Shown piece by piece: positions 34,383-43,359 of a stretch of 64,000 bases of DNA. Below the pieces are notes generated by a model. That model was not told where the DNA came from. It saw only the letters and a program-made list of their open reading frames with translations, and made no database searches. Where the stretch lies: assembly GCA_016717855.1 (NCBI GenBank), contig JADKEV010000024.1, forward strand, positions 1 to 64,000, given 5' to 3'. The translations under genes were made by a program, and so were the position numbers. Every line of letters starts with the position of its first letter. The stretch's first letter is position 1. The DNA is from Betaproteobacteria bacterium (GTDB taxonomy: Bacteria > Pseudomonadota > Gammaproteobacteria > Burkholderiales > Casimicrobiaceae).

Positions 34383-35429
34383 ATGACTCAGTCCACCATT
34401 GACTTCCGCAGCGACAATTGCGGCCGCGCCGCGCCCGAATTGCTCGAGGCGCTGGTGACAGCCAACACCGGGACCGAACTCGGCTACGGCGCCGACTCGT
34501 TCACCGCCGCATTGCAGGCGCGGCTGGCCGACGTGTTCGAAACGCCGGTCCGCGTCTATCCCGTGCCCACCGGCACCGCGGCGAACGCGGTGGCGCTGGC
34601 CGCGTCGTGCACGCCGTTCGGCGCCGTGTATTGCAGCGCGGACGCGCATATCAACACCGCGGAATGCAATGCCACCAGCTTTTTCGGCGGCGGCACCAAG
34701 CTGACGCCTGTAGCCGGCCCCCACGGCAAGGTGGACCCCGCGGCACTGGAGAGCGCGATCGTCACCGCGGGCAAGGGTCTTGCCCACAAGAGCCAGCCCG
34801 CCGCCGTCAACCTGGTCCAGGCCACCGACCTGGGCGCGGTCTACTCCATCGACGAGATCGCCGCCGTCGCGCAGGTCGCGCATGCGCATGGGCTCAAGGT
34901 GCACATGGACGGCGCCCGCTTCGCCAATGCGCTCGCGGCGCTGGGCTGCACGCCCGCCGAAATGAGCTGGCGCGCCGGTGTCGACGTGCTTTCGCTCGGC
35001 GTCACCAAGAACGGCGGCCTGCTGGCCGACGCGATCGTCGTCTTCAACGCGGATACCGCCACGAGCATCGGCTTTCATTTGCGCCGCGCGGGACTGGTCT
35101 GGTCCAAGATGCGCTTCGCCTCGGCGCAGATCATCGCCTACGTCGAGAACGACCTGTGGCTGCGCCTCGCGCGCCAGGCCAATGCGGCGGCCGCCGCGAT
35201 TGCCGCGCAGATCGGCGGGCTGCCCGGCGTCACGCTGCTGGCACCCGTCCAGGCCAACGAGTTGTTCATCGACATGGCGCCGGCCGCGCTCTCGGGACTG
35301 GCCGACGACGGGATTCTGTACTATCGCCGCGGCCCGCGGCTGGCGCGCATCGTCTGCCGCTGGGATAGCAGCGCCGCCGATGTCGCCGCGCTGGTGGCCG
35401 GCATCAGACGGCACGCGGCGGCGGCTTGA
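34383..35429 (+). CDS. Threonine aldolase-like PLP enzyme (beta-eliminating lyase family)
   Basis: A 348-aa fold type I PLP enzyme of the low-specificity threonine aldolase family. The N-terminal DFRSDNCGRAAPELLEAL matches the DLRSDT start of the family. The aspartate holding the pyridine nitrogen is in VHMDGARFANAL, and the PLP lysine is in LSLGVTKNGGLLAD. It cleaves beta-hydroxy amino acids to glycine and an aldehyde. It lies after the dipeptide-type transporter and before a DoeB-like deacylase, so it may use the amino acid released by that deacylase; this is inference. Confidence 0.88.
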   Translation: MTQSTIDFRSDNCGRAAPELLEALVTANTGTELGYGADSFTAALQARLADVFETPVRVYPVPTGTAANAVALAASCTPFGAVYCSADAHINTAECNATSFFGGGTKLTPVAGPHGKVDPAALESAIVTAGKGLAHKSQPAAVNLVQATDLGAVYSIDEIAAVAQVAHAHGLKVHMDGARFANALAALGCTPAEMSWRAGVDVLSLGVTKNGGLLADAIVVFNADTATSIGFHLRRAGLVWSKMRFASAQIIAYVENDLWLRLARQANAAAAAIAAQIGGLPGVTLLAPVQANELFIDMAPAALSGLADDGILYYRRGPRLARIVCRWDSSAADVAALVAGIRRHAAAA

Positions 35430-35489
35430 GCGCGTCGCCACGTCATTCATGATTCCATTCCGCACATCGCACATTGCCCGGGAGAGCGC

Positions 35490-36500
35490 ATGACCGCCGC
35501 ATCAAAGATCTGGACCCGCGTCGACTTCGACAAGGACGGCAAGCAGCACGGCTGGCTGCAGTTGCCGCATTCGGTGACCCGCTCCGCGTACGGCAACATC
35601 GCGATCCCGATCACCGTGATCCGGAACGGCAGCGGGCCCACCGCGTTCCTGATGGCGGGCAATCACGGCGACGAATACGAAGGGCAGATCGCGCTGTGCA
35701 AGCTGGTGCGGGAGCTGAACCCCGGCGACATCCGGGGCCGCATCATTGTCCTGCATGCTGCGAACCTGCCCGCCGCGATGGCCGGCGCGCGCGTCTCGCC
35801 TATCGACGACGGCAACCTTAATCGCGCGTTTCCGGGTGACCCCGACGGCACGCCCACGTTCGCGATCGCGCACTACATCGATACCGTGCTCTACCCGCTG
35901 GCCGACTTCCACCACGACATCCATTCAGGTGGCTCATCGCTGCAGTACCTTCCGTTCGCGTCGATGCGCCGGAGCGACGACCCGGACCTCGACCGAAAAG
36001 CGCTGGCCGCGCTGAAGGCCTTCGGCGCGCCGATCGGCCTGATCTGGGCCTACAGTCCGGACCGGCGGCTGTCCTCGGTCGCCGCGATCAACCGCGGCCT
36101 CGTCGCGCTGGGCGGCGAGTTCGGCGGCGGTGCGTCGGTCACAATCAGGGGCGTACGCATCGTGGAACAGGGCGTGCGCAACCTGCTCGCGCACGCCGGC
36201 ATCATCGACGCTTCAAGGGCGGTGGGCGACTTCGCCGGCCCGCCGCGGCTGATGGAAATCAGGAGCCGCGACTACTACGTCTATGCGCCCGAGGCCGGCC
36301 TCTTCGAGCCGGCGGTGGAGCTGGGCGACGACGTTCGCGCCGGCCAGCTCTGCGGCCACGTGCACTTCGTCGACAACCCGGGGCGGCTGCCCGAGAGCTG
36401 CCACTTCGACGGCGACGGGATGGTCATCTGCAAGCGCCACTACGGGCGCGTGGAGCGCGGCGACTGCGTCGCGCATCTGGCGACCGACTGCGCGGGCTGA
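35490..36500 (+). CDS. Succinylglutamate desuccinylase/aspartoacylase family deacylase (DoeB/EutE-like), second copy
   Basis: A 336-aa zinc deacylase with HGDEYEG (H-x-x-E), LNRAFPGDPDG and DIHSGGSSLQYLPF, the three family motifs in order. In ectoine degradation this class deacetylates N2-acetyl-diaminobutyrate. It shares the same overall plan and length with the copy at 23520, but the two are well diverged, so they are likely to have different substrates. ATG 35490 follows GGGAGAGC. It sits between the aldolase-like gene and the isocitrate-lyase family gene on one strand. Confidence 0.88.
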   Translation: MTAASKIWTRVDFDKDGKQHGWLQLPHSVTRSAYGNIAIPITVIRNGSGPTAFLMAGNHGDEYEGQIALCKLVRELNPGDIRGRIIVLHAANLPAAMAGARVSPIDDGNLNRAFPGDPDGTPTFAIAHYIDTVLYPLADFHHDIHSGGSSLQYLPFASMRRSDDPDLDRKALAALKAFGAPIGLIWAYSPDRRLSSVAAINRGLVALGGEFGGGASVTIRGVRIVEQGVRNLLAHAGIIDASRAVGDFAGPPRLMEIRSRDYYVYAPEAGLFEPAVELGDDVRAGQLCGHVHFVDNPGRLPESCHFDGDGMVICKRHYGRVERGDCVAHLATDCAG

Positions 36501-36544
36501 CCCGCGCCACCAGGGCTCAGGCCCGACACTGAAGGAGATCAGCG

Positions 36545-37333
36545 ATGGCTGCCAGCCAACACGACAAGGCAATCCGTTTTCGCCGGCTCCATGAGGGGCC
36601 CGGGGTCTTCGTGATGCCCAATCCCTGGGACGCCGGTTCGGCGCGCCTGCTCGCGAGCCTCGGCTACGAGGCGCTGGCAACGTCCAGCGCCGCTTCCGCC
36701 GGCGTGCTCGGCAAGCGCGACGGCGAGGTCACGCGCGACGAAGCCATGGCCCATGTGCGCGCGATCGTCGGCGCGACCGACTTGCCGCTCTCGGCGGACC
36801 TGGAGAAAGGCTTCGGCGACGCGCCCGCGGACGCCGCGGAAACCATCCGCCTGGGCGCCGAGGCCGGGCTGGTCGGCGGCTCGATCGAGGACGCTACCGG
36901 CGATACCGCCCGGCCGCTGTTCGAGTTCAACCTGGCCGTGGAGCGCGTCGCGGCGGCGGTCGAAGCGGCGCGCGCGCTGCCGTTCCCGTTCACGCTCACC
37001 GCGCGCACCGAGAACTTCCTGCGCGGCAACCCGGACCTCGACGACACCATCCGGCGCCTGCAGGCCTTCGAAAGGGCCGGCGCCGACGTGCTGTTCTCGC
37101 CCGGGCTGCCGGATATCGAGTCGGTGCGCCTGGTGTGCCAGTCGCTCTCCAAGCCATTCAACTTCATGGTCGGCATCAAGGGCAAGTCGTTCACCGTGGC
37201 GGCGCTCGAGGCGGCGGGCGTGCGGCGGATCAGCCTGGCGACTTCGCTTTATCGCGCGGCGATGGCCGGGCTGCGCGAGGCCGCGCAGGAGGTGCGGCAG
37301 GGCGGGACGTTCGGGTATCTGGAACGGTTGTAG
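36545..37333 (+). CDS. Isocitrate lyase/phosphoenolpyruvate mutase family protein
   Basis: A 262-aa TIM-barrel protein of the PEP mutase/2-methylisocitrate lyase superfamily. VMPNPWDAGSARLLASLG (phosphate or carboxylate site), the Mg site DLEKGFGD (about residue 83), GSIEDATGD and TARTENFL are present. The KKCGH-type active-site loop of true isocitrate lyases is absent, which suggests a C-C lyase or hydrolase of the oxaloacetase/PPM type. GAAGGAGA precedes the ATG. It ends 72 bases before the convergent fusion gene. Confidence 0.87.
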   Translation: MAASQHDKAIRFRRLHEGPGVFVMPNPWDAGSARLLASLGYEALATSSAASAGVLGKRDGEVTRDEAMAHVRAIVGATDLPLSADLEKGFGDAPADAAETIRLGAEAGLVGGSIEDATGDTARPLFEFNLAVERVAAAVEAARALPFPFTLTARTENFLRGNPDLDDTIRRLQAFERAGADVLFSPGLPDIESVRLVCQSLSKPFNFMVGIKGKSFTVAALEAAGVRRISLATSLYRAAMAGLREAAQEVRQGGTFGYLERL

Positions 37334-37405
37334 TCCTCGCGCCCGGACCGGGCGGCGACGGGTCCCGAAACCATCCTGCGGCGGCGGTGATCGCACCAGC
37401 GGCAG

Positions 37406-40400
37406 TCACCCTGCCGGCGTCTGCCGGCACCGCGCGATCCACTGCGCCGTCAGCTTTTCCTGCACCGCGTTCTGCTTCAGCCGCGCGTCCAGCCCCGCAA
37501 AATCCACCCGGTCCAGCGGCTGGTCCTGGTTGAAGCATGAGAACACGTAACTCACCGCGCCCGTCACCGGATCGCGCTGCGGCTGCAGGCACTGCGCGCA
37601 GATTTCCTTCATCATGCATTGCATCGGCGAGTTGATCGAGGCGATTGCCAGGTGGTCCGGCTTGAGCCAGGGCGCCAGCACCGTGCGCCGCGCCGCGCCG
37701 ACGGCGGCCATCATCTTGTCCGAACCGATGGCGATGATCCGGTTGCAGGCGCCGAACGAAATCGCCGGCGTGCCCAGTTCGCCCGCCGCGTACGCGCGCA
37801 TCGCCTCCACGATGTTGCCGGTGAACGCGCGGTCCTGCGGCCGCGTCGGCGCGAAGCCGGGCGCCTCGTCGCAGCACCAGACGACGATGTCGGCGGCGGC
37901 CTCGATGTCGGCGACCTTGTAGCGGTCGATGAGCTTCTTGTAGCCGGCGAAATAAAGCACCTTCGAGCCCGCGCGGCGGAACGCCTGCCCGATCGAGAAC
38001 AGCACCGCGTTGCCCAGGCCGCCGCCGGCCAGCACGACCGTCTCGCCGGGTTCGATCTCGGTGGGCGACCCCGTCGGCCCCATCAGCACGACGGGCTCGC
38101 CGGGCTTGAGCATCGCGCACAGGTCGGAGGAGCCGCCCATCTCCAGCACGATGGTGGAGACGAGTCCGGCGTCGCGGTCGACCCAGGCGCCGGTGAGCGC
38201 CAGGCCTTCCATGGTCAGCCGCGTGCCGTTGCGGCGCGGCGTGAGCGCCTCGTAATTCTGCAGCCGGTAGAACTGGCCCGGCTGGAAACGCCTGGCCGCC
38301 GCCGGTGCGTGGACGACGACCTCGACGATGGTCGGCGTCAGCCGCTCGACGCGCACGACCGTCGCGCGCAGTTCGCCATTGAGCGCAGCGATGAACTCCG
38401 CGTCGCCGGCGGGCGCGGCGGGCGCCACGCGCGCGAGCATCCGCGACACGATTGGGAAGCCTTGCTTGGCGCTGGCCATCGCCTTGACCACGTTGCCCGA
38501 GAAAGACGGGTGCAGGTCGCCGAAGAAGCTGGTCGCGCGCCCGTCGGCGCGGATCGAGGTGAGCACCGCCGGGCGCGCCGGCTTGGCGAGGCCCTGCACG
38601 ACGGACGCCGGATGCCCATCCTCATCGAGCAGCCGGAAGTACTTGCCGTCGAGCGCGAAGTGCGCGGCGTCCTCGCGGGCGAGCACGGTGTTGGGCGAGG
38701 TCCCGGCCGCGATGAGTATCGCGCGCGCGGGCAGCGTTACGCGCACCCGGGGTGACGCGGCGGCGGGCTCGCCACCACCGGGATTCAGCGCAACGGCGGC
38801 CACGGCATCCCCTTCGCGCGCAGACCGCAACACTTCGAGTCCCGCGACATGGCCGAACTCGTCCACGGCAATGGCAACTGGCGTCAGGCCTTCGGCGAAC
38901 CGTATGCCCTCCTCCAGCGCCTTTTCGATTTCCTCGTGATTGAGCGTGTACGAGGGACTGTCGATCAGGCGGCGGCGATACGCGATCGTCGCGCCGCCCC
39001 AGCCCTGCAATAGCTCCACGACCCTTGCCGGGCGCCCCTGCGCGAGGGCGCGCGCGCGTTCGCCCCGTATCGCCCGCGCATGGTCCAGGAACTCCGCGGC
39101 GATCGCCTTCTCCTCGGCGGTCCAACTTCCCTCCACCGCATCGCGGCCGCGCAAGGCGACCAGCGCGTCGTGGCGGACAAGGAACTTCTCGACCTGCACC
39201 GGATAGTAGGCCAGTGCCTCGGTCGCCGTGTCGATCGCGGTGAGGCCACCGCCGACCACGATAACCGGCAGCCGCAACTGCATGTTCGCGATCGAGTCGG
39301 TCTTCGCCGCCCCCGTCAGCTGCAAGGCCATCAGGAAGTCGGACGCGGTGCGCACGCCGCGCGCGAGACCGTTGGGCAGTTCCAGCACCGTCGGCTTGCC
39401 GGCGCCCGCGGCCAGCGCGACATGGTCGAAGCCCAGCGCGAACGCACCCTCGGCGTCCAGCGTGCCGCCGAAGCGCACGCCGCCGAACAGCGCGAAGCGC
39501 TCGCGGCGCTCGAGCAGCAGGCGGATCATCTTCAGGAAGTTCTTGTCCCAGCGCACGGTGATCCCGTACTCGGCGACGCCGCCGAAGCCCGCCATCACGC
39601 GATCGTCGAGAGGTTCCTTCAGCACCTTGACATCGCGGATGGGTTCGAACGCGATCCGCGCGCCGTTGGTGGCCACACCGGAAAGCGCCACGGCGAGCGG
39701 CTCGATCTTCAGGCCATCGATGCCCACGACGGTGTGGCCGTCGTTCAACAAGTGATGCGCCAGCGTGAAGCCGGCCGGCCCCATCCCGACAACCAGCGCG
39801 CGCTTGCCCGTGGCCGGCGCGGGGACGGGCCGGTCCACGCTGAGCGGGTTCCAGCGCGTGAGCAGCGAGTAGATCTCGAAACCCCAGGGCAGCGCCAGCA
39901 CGTCCTTCAGCACCCGCGTTTCGGACTGCGGGATGTCGACCGGATCGGTCTTCTGGTAGATGCACGACTTCATGCAGTCGTTGCAGATCCGGTGGCCGGT
40001 CGCGGCGACCATCGGATTGTCGACGCACATCAGCGCCAGCGCCGCCAGTGGCCAGCCCTCGGCGCGCAGCTTGTGGAACTCGGAGATCTTCTCTTCCAGC
40101 GGGCAGCCGGCCAGCGTGACGCCGAACGGGCTTTTCTTGAACGGGTTAGGCAGCGGCGTGCCGTCCGCCGGCTTCTTCTCCGGCAGCCCGGTCGAGCACG
40201 AATCCTTGCCCTGCTCGTGGCACCAGATGCAGTAGTGCGCCTGGTCGAGGCTGCCCACCAGGTCGGTGCCGGGATCGGTCAGCGCGAAGCCTTCCCGCCG
40301 CCTGACGTGGTCTCCGGCGAGCTTCCACGCGTCGACGCCGGCCACCTGCACGGGCGCCAGCGGAACGAGCTTCATGTAATCGAGCTTGCGCGGGGCGCGG

Positions 40401-41008
40401 AAGAGCACGCCGCCCTTGTGCGCGGCGCGGCCCTCGGCGGTATGCGCCGCCCATGCGGCGTAACGCGCCGCCAGGTCGAGCGCCGCCGCGTGCGCGGTGG
40501 TGTCCTCCTGCCAGCGGGTGACGGCGTCGGCGAACTCGAGCTCGCCGGCCTGGCCCGTGATGGACGCGCCGAGCAGCGCTTCGAGTTCGCGCCGCAATTC
40601 GGGTCCGTCGAACGCCGCCGCGACATCGGCCTTGAAGCCGTTCATCGCCTTGCGCTGGACGAACTGGCGCTTCACCGCGAACAGCGGCGCCAATTCGTGA
40701 TGGCTGGCTTCGAGCGCGCGGACGTCGGCTTCGATGCCGAACAGTGACGCCAGGAAGTCCTCGAGGTGCGGGCCGACGGCGAGCAGCAACTCGGACTCTT
40801 CCTTGCGCGGGAGCGCGGCCGGCGCCGCGCGCGCGGCGATGAGGCGCGCGGCCAGCGCCGCATCGGCGGCGCGCAAGTGATCGATGAACAAGCCGTCGAT
40901 GCGCGCCGCGCCGCGCGCGCTGTACAGGTCGGGAAACGCGAGCCCCCAGGGCAGCGCCAATGTGGCGCGTGATGGGCGAGATTCGGCAGTCGAGTGAGTG
41001 TGCGGCAT
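37406..41008 (-). CDS. GltD-like/PyrK-like fusion flavoprotein oxidoreductase
   Basis: A 1200-aa soluble fusion. Residues about 20-240 are not recognised. Residues about 255-385 hold two cysteine groups (CIWCHEQGKDSC and CNDCMKSC) like the N-terminal iron-sulfur part of GltD. Residues about 400-890 form a GltD-type FAD/NAD(P) oxidoreductase with GMGPAG and VVGGGLTAIDTATEA. The last 280 residues are PyrK-like: FQPGQFYRLQNYE (FAD), LAGGGLGNAVL (NAD) and C-x5-C-x2-C plus a distal Cys for a 2Fe-2S cluster. The pairing equals NfnB-NfnA in one chain. ATG 41008 is chosen because the family-like sequence starts there; ATG 41053 is possible. Confidence 0.82.
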   Translation of the reverse strand: MPHTHSTAESRPSRATLALPWGLAFPDLYSARGAARIDGLFIDHLRAADAALAARLIAARAAPAALPRKEESELLLAVGPHLEDFLASLFGIEADVRALEASHHELAPLFAVKRQFVQRKAMNGFKADVAAAFDGPELRRELEALLGASITGQAGELEFADAVTRWQEDTTAHAAALDLAARYAAWAAHTAEGRAAHKGGVLFRAPRKLDYMKLVPLAPVQVAGVDAWKLAGDHVRRREGFALTDPGTDLVGSLDQAHYCIWCHEQGKDSCSTGLPEKKPADGTPLPNPFKKSPFGVTLAGCPLEEKISEFHKLRAEGWPLAALALMCVDNPMVAATGHRICNDCMKSCIYQKTDPVDIPQSETRVLKDVLALPWGFEIYSLLTRWNPLSVDRPVPAPATGKRALVVGMGPAGFTLAHHLLNDGHTVVGIDGLKIEPLAVALSGVATNGARIAFEPIRDVKVLKEPLDDRVMAGFGGVAEYGITVRWDKNFLKMIRLLLERRERFALFGGVRFGGTLDAEGAFALGFDHVALAAGAGKPTVLELPNGLARGVRTASDFLMALQLTGAAKTDSIANMQLRLPVIVVGGGLTAIDTATEALAYYPVQVEKFLVRHDALVALRGRDAVEGSWTAEEKAIAAEFLDHARAIRGERARALAQGRPARVVELLQGWGGATIAYRRRLIDSPSYTLNHEEIEKALEEGIRFAEGLTPVAIAVDEFGHVAGLEVLRSAREGDAVAAVALNPGGGEPAAASPRVRVTLPARAILIAAGTSPNTVLAREDAAHFALDGKYFRLLDEDGHPASVVQGLAKPARPAVLTSIRADGRATSFFGDLHPSFSGNVVKAMASAKQGFPIVSRMLARVAPAAPAGDAEFIAALNGELRATVVRVERLTPTIVEVVVHAPAAARRFQPGQFYRLQNYEALTPRRNGTRLTMEGLALTGAWVDRDAGLVSTIVLEMGGSSDLCAMLKPGEPVVLMGPTGSPTEIEPGETVVLAGGGLGNAVLFSIGQAFRRAGSKVLYFAGYKKLIDRYKVADIEAAADIVVWCCDEAPGFAPTRPQDRAFTGNIVEAMRAYAAGELGTPAISFGACNRIIAIGSDKMMAAVGAARRTVLAPWLKPDHLAIASINSPMQCMMKEICAQCLQPQRDPVTGAVSYVFSCFNQDQPLDRVDFAGLDARLKQNAVQEKLTAQWIARCRQTPAG

Positions 41009-41223
41009 GGGGCGGCGGATTTCCTGGGAGACGCGAACGGCAAAATCGCCCATTTTAGCGGGCCGGGGTCGGTGACGTTGGTGCGTCGTGTTCTATGGTT
41101 ATGCCCCGTTGCCGCCGGTTTCGCGAGCGGCGCGACGAGTCGCGCGCCACCTTGCCAGACCCATCCTCCGCCGGCTGGAGCAGGGCGCCGAGCCGCTGGG
41201 CTTGCCGTTGCGCGCGGCGCCGC

Positions 41224-41814
41224 CTATCCGGCGAGCAGCGCCCGGATATCGTTCACGTAAGCATCGACCGTGTAGCCGTGCGCGCCGAAGAGCCGGATGC
41301 GGCCCTGTGGGTCATAGAGGAAAACGCCGGCCGAGTGGTCGATGGTGTAGGACGTCGGGGTCTTGCCGGGGGTCTTGCTGTAGAAGACCTTGAATTCCTT
41401 CGCGGCCTGCGCCGTCGCTTCCAGGTCCCCGTACAGGCCGAGGAAGTCCGGATCGAATGCAGGCACGTACAATGCCAGCAGCTGCTCGGTGTCGCGTTCG
41501 GGGTCGACGGTGACGAACAGCACTTGCAGGCGCTTGCCGTCCGGCCCCAATCTCTCCTTGACCTCTTTCAGCGTGGCCAGCGTGGTGGGGCAGACGTCCG
41601 GGCATTGGGTGTAGCCGAAAAAGACCACGATCACCTTGCCCTTGAAGTCTTCCAGGTTGCGCGGCTTGCCGTGGTGGTCGGTCAACGACAGGCGCTTGCC
41701 GAAGTCGGCGCCGGTGATGTCGGTGGCCTTGAACGAAGGGCGCGGCGGGCCGCCGCAGCCGGCCAGGGCCAGCACTGCGGCCGCGAGGCCGGCGAGCAAG
41801 GCGCGGCGGTTCAC
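41224..41814 (-). CDS. SCO1/SenC copper chaperone lipoprotein
   Basis: A 196-aa lipoprotein that delivers copper to the CuA site of cytochrome oxidase. The signal sequence ends in the lipobox LAGC. The thioredoxin-like domain carries the copper cysteines CPDVCP and the distal histidine in IDHSAG, with FVTVDPERDT between, all SCO1-typical. The GTG start at 41814 overlaps the ctaB stop (GTGA). The gene ends the oxidase assembly operon; the fusion oxidoreductase follows 216 bases later on the same strand. Confidence 0.92.
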   Translation of the reverse strand: MNRRALLAGLAAAVLALAGCGGPPRPSFKATDITGADFGKRLSLTDHHGKPRNLEDFKGKVIVVFFGYTQCPDVCPTTLATLKEVKERLGPDGKRLQVLFVTVDPERDTEQLLALYVPAFDPDFLGLYGDLEATAQAAKEFKVFYSKTPGKTPTSYTIDHSAGVFLYDPQGRIRLFGAHGYTVDAYVNDIRALLAG

Positions 41815-42701
41815 CACAGGAGGTAGTGGTCGACCAGCAGCGCCATGAACAGCAGCCCCAGGTAGACGATCGAATAGCGGAACGTGCGCCGGGACAGCGC
41901 GTCGCTGTATTCGCGCTGCAGGTTCACCGCAAGCACCAGGAAGATCCCGCCCAGCGCCAGCGCGCTGACCAGATACAGCCAGCCGCTCATCCGGATCGCG
42001 AACGGCAGCATGGTGACGGCCACCAGCGCGACCGTGTACAAGACGATGTGCAGACGCGTGAACTCGGAGCCGTGGGTGACCGGCAGCATCGGCAGGCCGG
42101 ACTTCTTGTAGTCGTCGGCGCGGAACAGGGCCAGCGCCCAGAAGTGCGGCGGCGTCCAGATGAAGATGATCAGGAACAGGATCAGCGCCTCCGGCGCCAC
42201 GGTGCCGGTGGCGGCGGCCCAGCCCAGCACCGGCGGCATCGCGCCCGAGGCGCCGCCGATCACGATGTTCTGCGGCGTCGCCGGCTTCAGCACCACCGTG
42301 TAGATCACCGCGTAGCCGACGAACGTCCCCAGCGTCAGCCACATGGTCAGCGGATTCACCCATTCGTGCAGGATCAGCATCCCCGCCGCACCCATCACGA
42401 ACGCGAACACCAGCGTCTCGCTGACGGAAAGCACACCGCGGGGCAGCGGACGGGCACGGGTGCGCACCATCTTCGCGTCGATGTGCTGCTCGATCAGGCA
42501 GTTGATGGAGAACGCTGCGCCCGCCAGCAGGCCGATCCCGAGACTGCCGAAAATCACCGCGCGGGCAGACGGCAGTTCCGGCGCGGGCACGCCCAGGAAC
42601 ATCCCTATCATCGCCGTGAACACCGCAAGCAATGTTACCCGCGGCTTGGTCAGCGACAGGAACTGCTGGAATTTTCCGGTGGAAAGGGCGAACGTGGTCA
42701 T
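41811..42701 (-). CDS. ctaB: Protoheme IX farnesyltransferase (heme O synthase)
   Basis: Adds a farnesyl group to heme B to make heme O, the precursor of the heme A of aa3 oxidase. It is a 296-aa membrane protein of the UbiA family with about nine helices. The allylic-diphosphate site is NCLIEQHIDAKMVRTRARPLP, and IFIWTPPHFWALAL is the heme O synthase signature. ATG 42701 begins MTTFALSTGKFQQFLSLTKPR; the longer open frame adds an unlikely Ala/Pro tail. The heme A synthase ctaA, normally directly upstream, is absent here. Confidence 0.93.
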   Translation of the reverse strand: MTTFALSTGKFQQFLSLTKPRVTLLAVFTAMIGMFLGVPAPELPSARAVIFGSLGIGLLAGAAFSINCLIEQHIDAKMVRTRARPLPRGVLSVSETLVFAFVMGAAGMLILHEWVNPLTMWLTLGTFVGYAVIYTVVLKPATPQNIVIGGASGAMPPVLGWAAATGTVAPEALILFLIIFIWTPPHFWALALFRADDYKKSGLPMLPVTHGSEFTRLHIVLYTVALVAVTMLPFAIRMSGWLYLVSALALGGIFLVLAVNLQREYSDALSRRTFRYSIVYLGLLFMALLVDHYLLW

Positions 42702-42804
42702 TGCGAGGGGCGGGACAGGGGGCTCAGGTGCGGCGGCGGTGCGGCGAACGGGCGCGTAGTTTATCACCACCAGCGCCCCCGGCCTCCAGCGCGCGGCGGT
42801 CCAT

Positions 42805-43359
42805 TCATCCGATGCGGGACGCATAGAGCAGGCGTCCGATATCTTTGTGCAGCTTCTTGATGTCCGGGTCGGTGGGATAACGCAGGATCAGGTTGCCCAG
42901 CGGATCGATCAGGAAGATGCCGCCTTCGGGCGCCGCCGGCAACGCGGCCAGCAGCGCCGGGTCGGCCACGGCGATGCGCAGATCGGGGTGCGCCGCGGCG
43001 AGGCCGGCGGGCGGCGCGCCGGCGCCGGCGATCAGCCAGAGGCGCTGCACGCGCTCGCGTTCCTTGCCGGTCATCGTCCGCGCCTGGCGCGTCGCGTAGA
43101 GCTTCTTTGCGCACGTCTCGTCGCAAGCCGCCGCGTCGACGGTCAGCAGCACCCACTTGCCGCGCAACTCGCGCAGGGCGAGCGCCTCGCCGGCGGGCGT
43201 GCGCAGGCTGATCTCCGGCAGCGGCCGGGGCGGGACCAGCGTTCCGTAGTTGACCTGGCCGCCGGACGGAGTCCAGAAAAAGTACAGCGCGAACGACGCG
43301 ACGAACGGCGCCAGGCACACCGCGGCGAGTATGTAGAGCGGGCGCATGCTGCGGCTCAT
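42805..43359 (-). CDS. Cytochrome oxidase cluster thioredoxin-fold-like membrane protein
   Basis: A 184-aa protein with one N-terminal membrane helix (LYILAAVCLAPFVASFALYFF) and a periplasmic domain. That domain has CDETC in the position of the SCO/thioredoxin cysteine pair (WVLLTVDAAACDETCAKKLY), and GGIFLIDPLGNLILRYP matches the strand pair near the end of SCO-like folds. The copper histidine of SCO proteins is not obvious. ATG 43359 overlaps the SURF1 stop (ATGA). It is a common betaproteobacterial neighbour of SURF1 with an unproven role in oxidase assembly. Confidence 0.7.
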   Translation of the reverse strand: MSRSMRPLYILAAVCLAPFVASFALYFFWTPSGGQVNYGTLVPPRPLPEISLRTPAGEALALRELRGKWVLLTVDAAACDETCAKKLYATRQARTMTGKERERVQRLWLIAGAGAPPAGLAAAHPDLRIAVADPALLAALPAAPEGGIFLIDPLGNLILRYPTDPDIKKLHKDIGRLLYASRIG

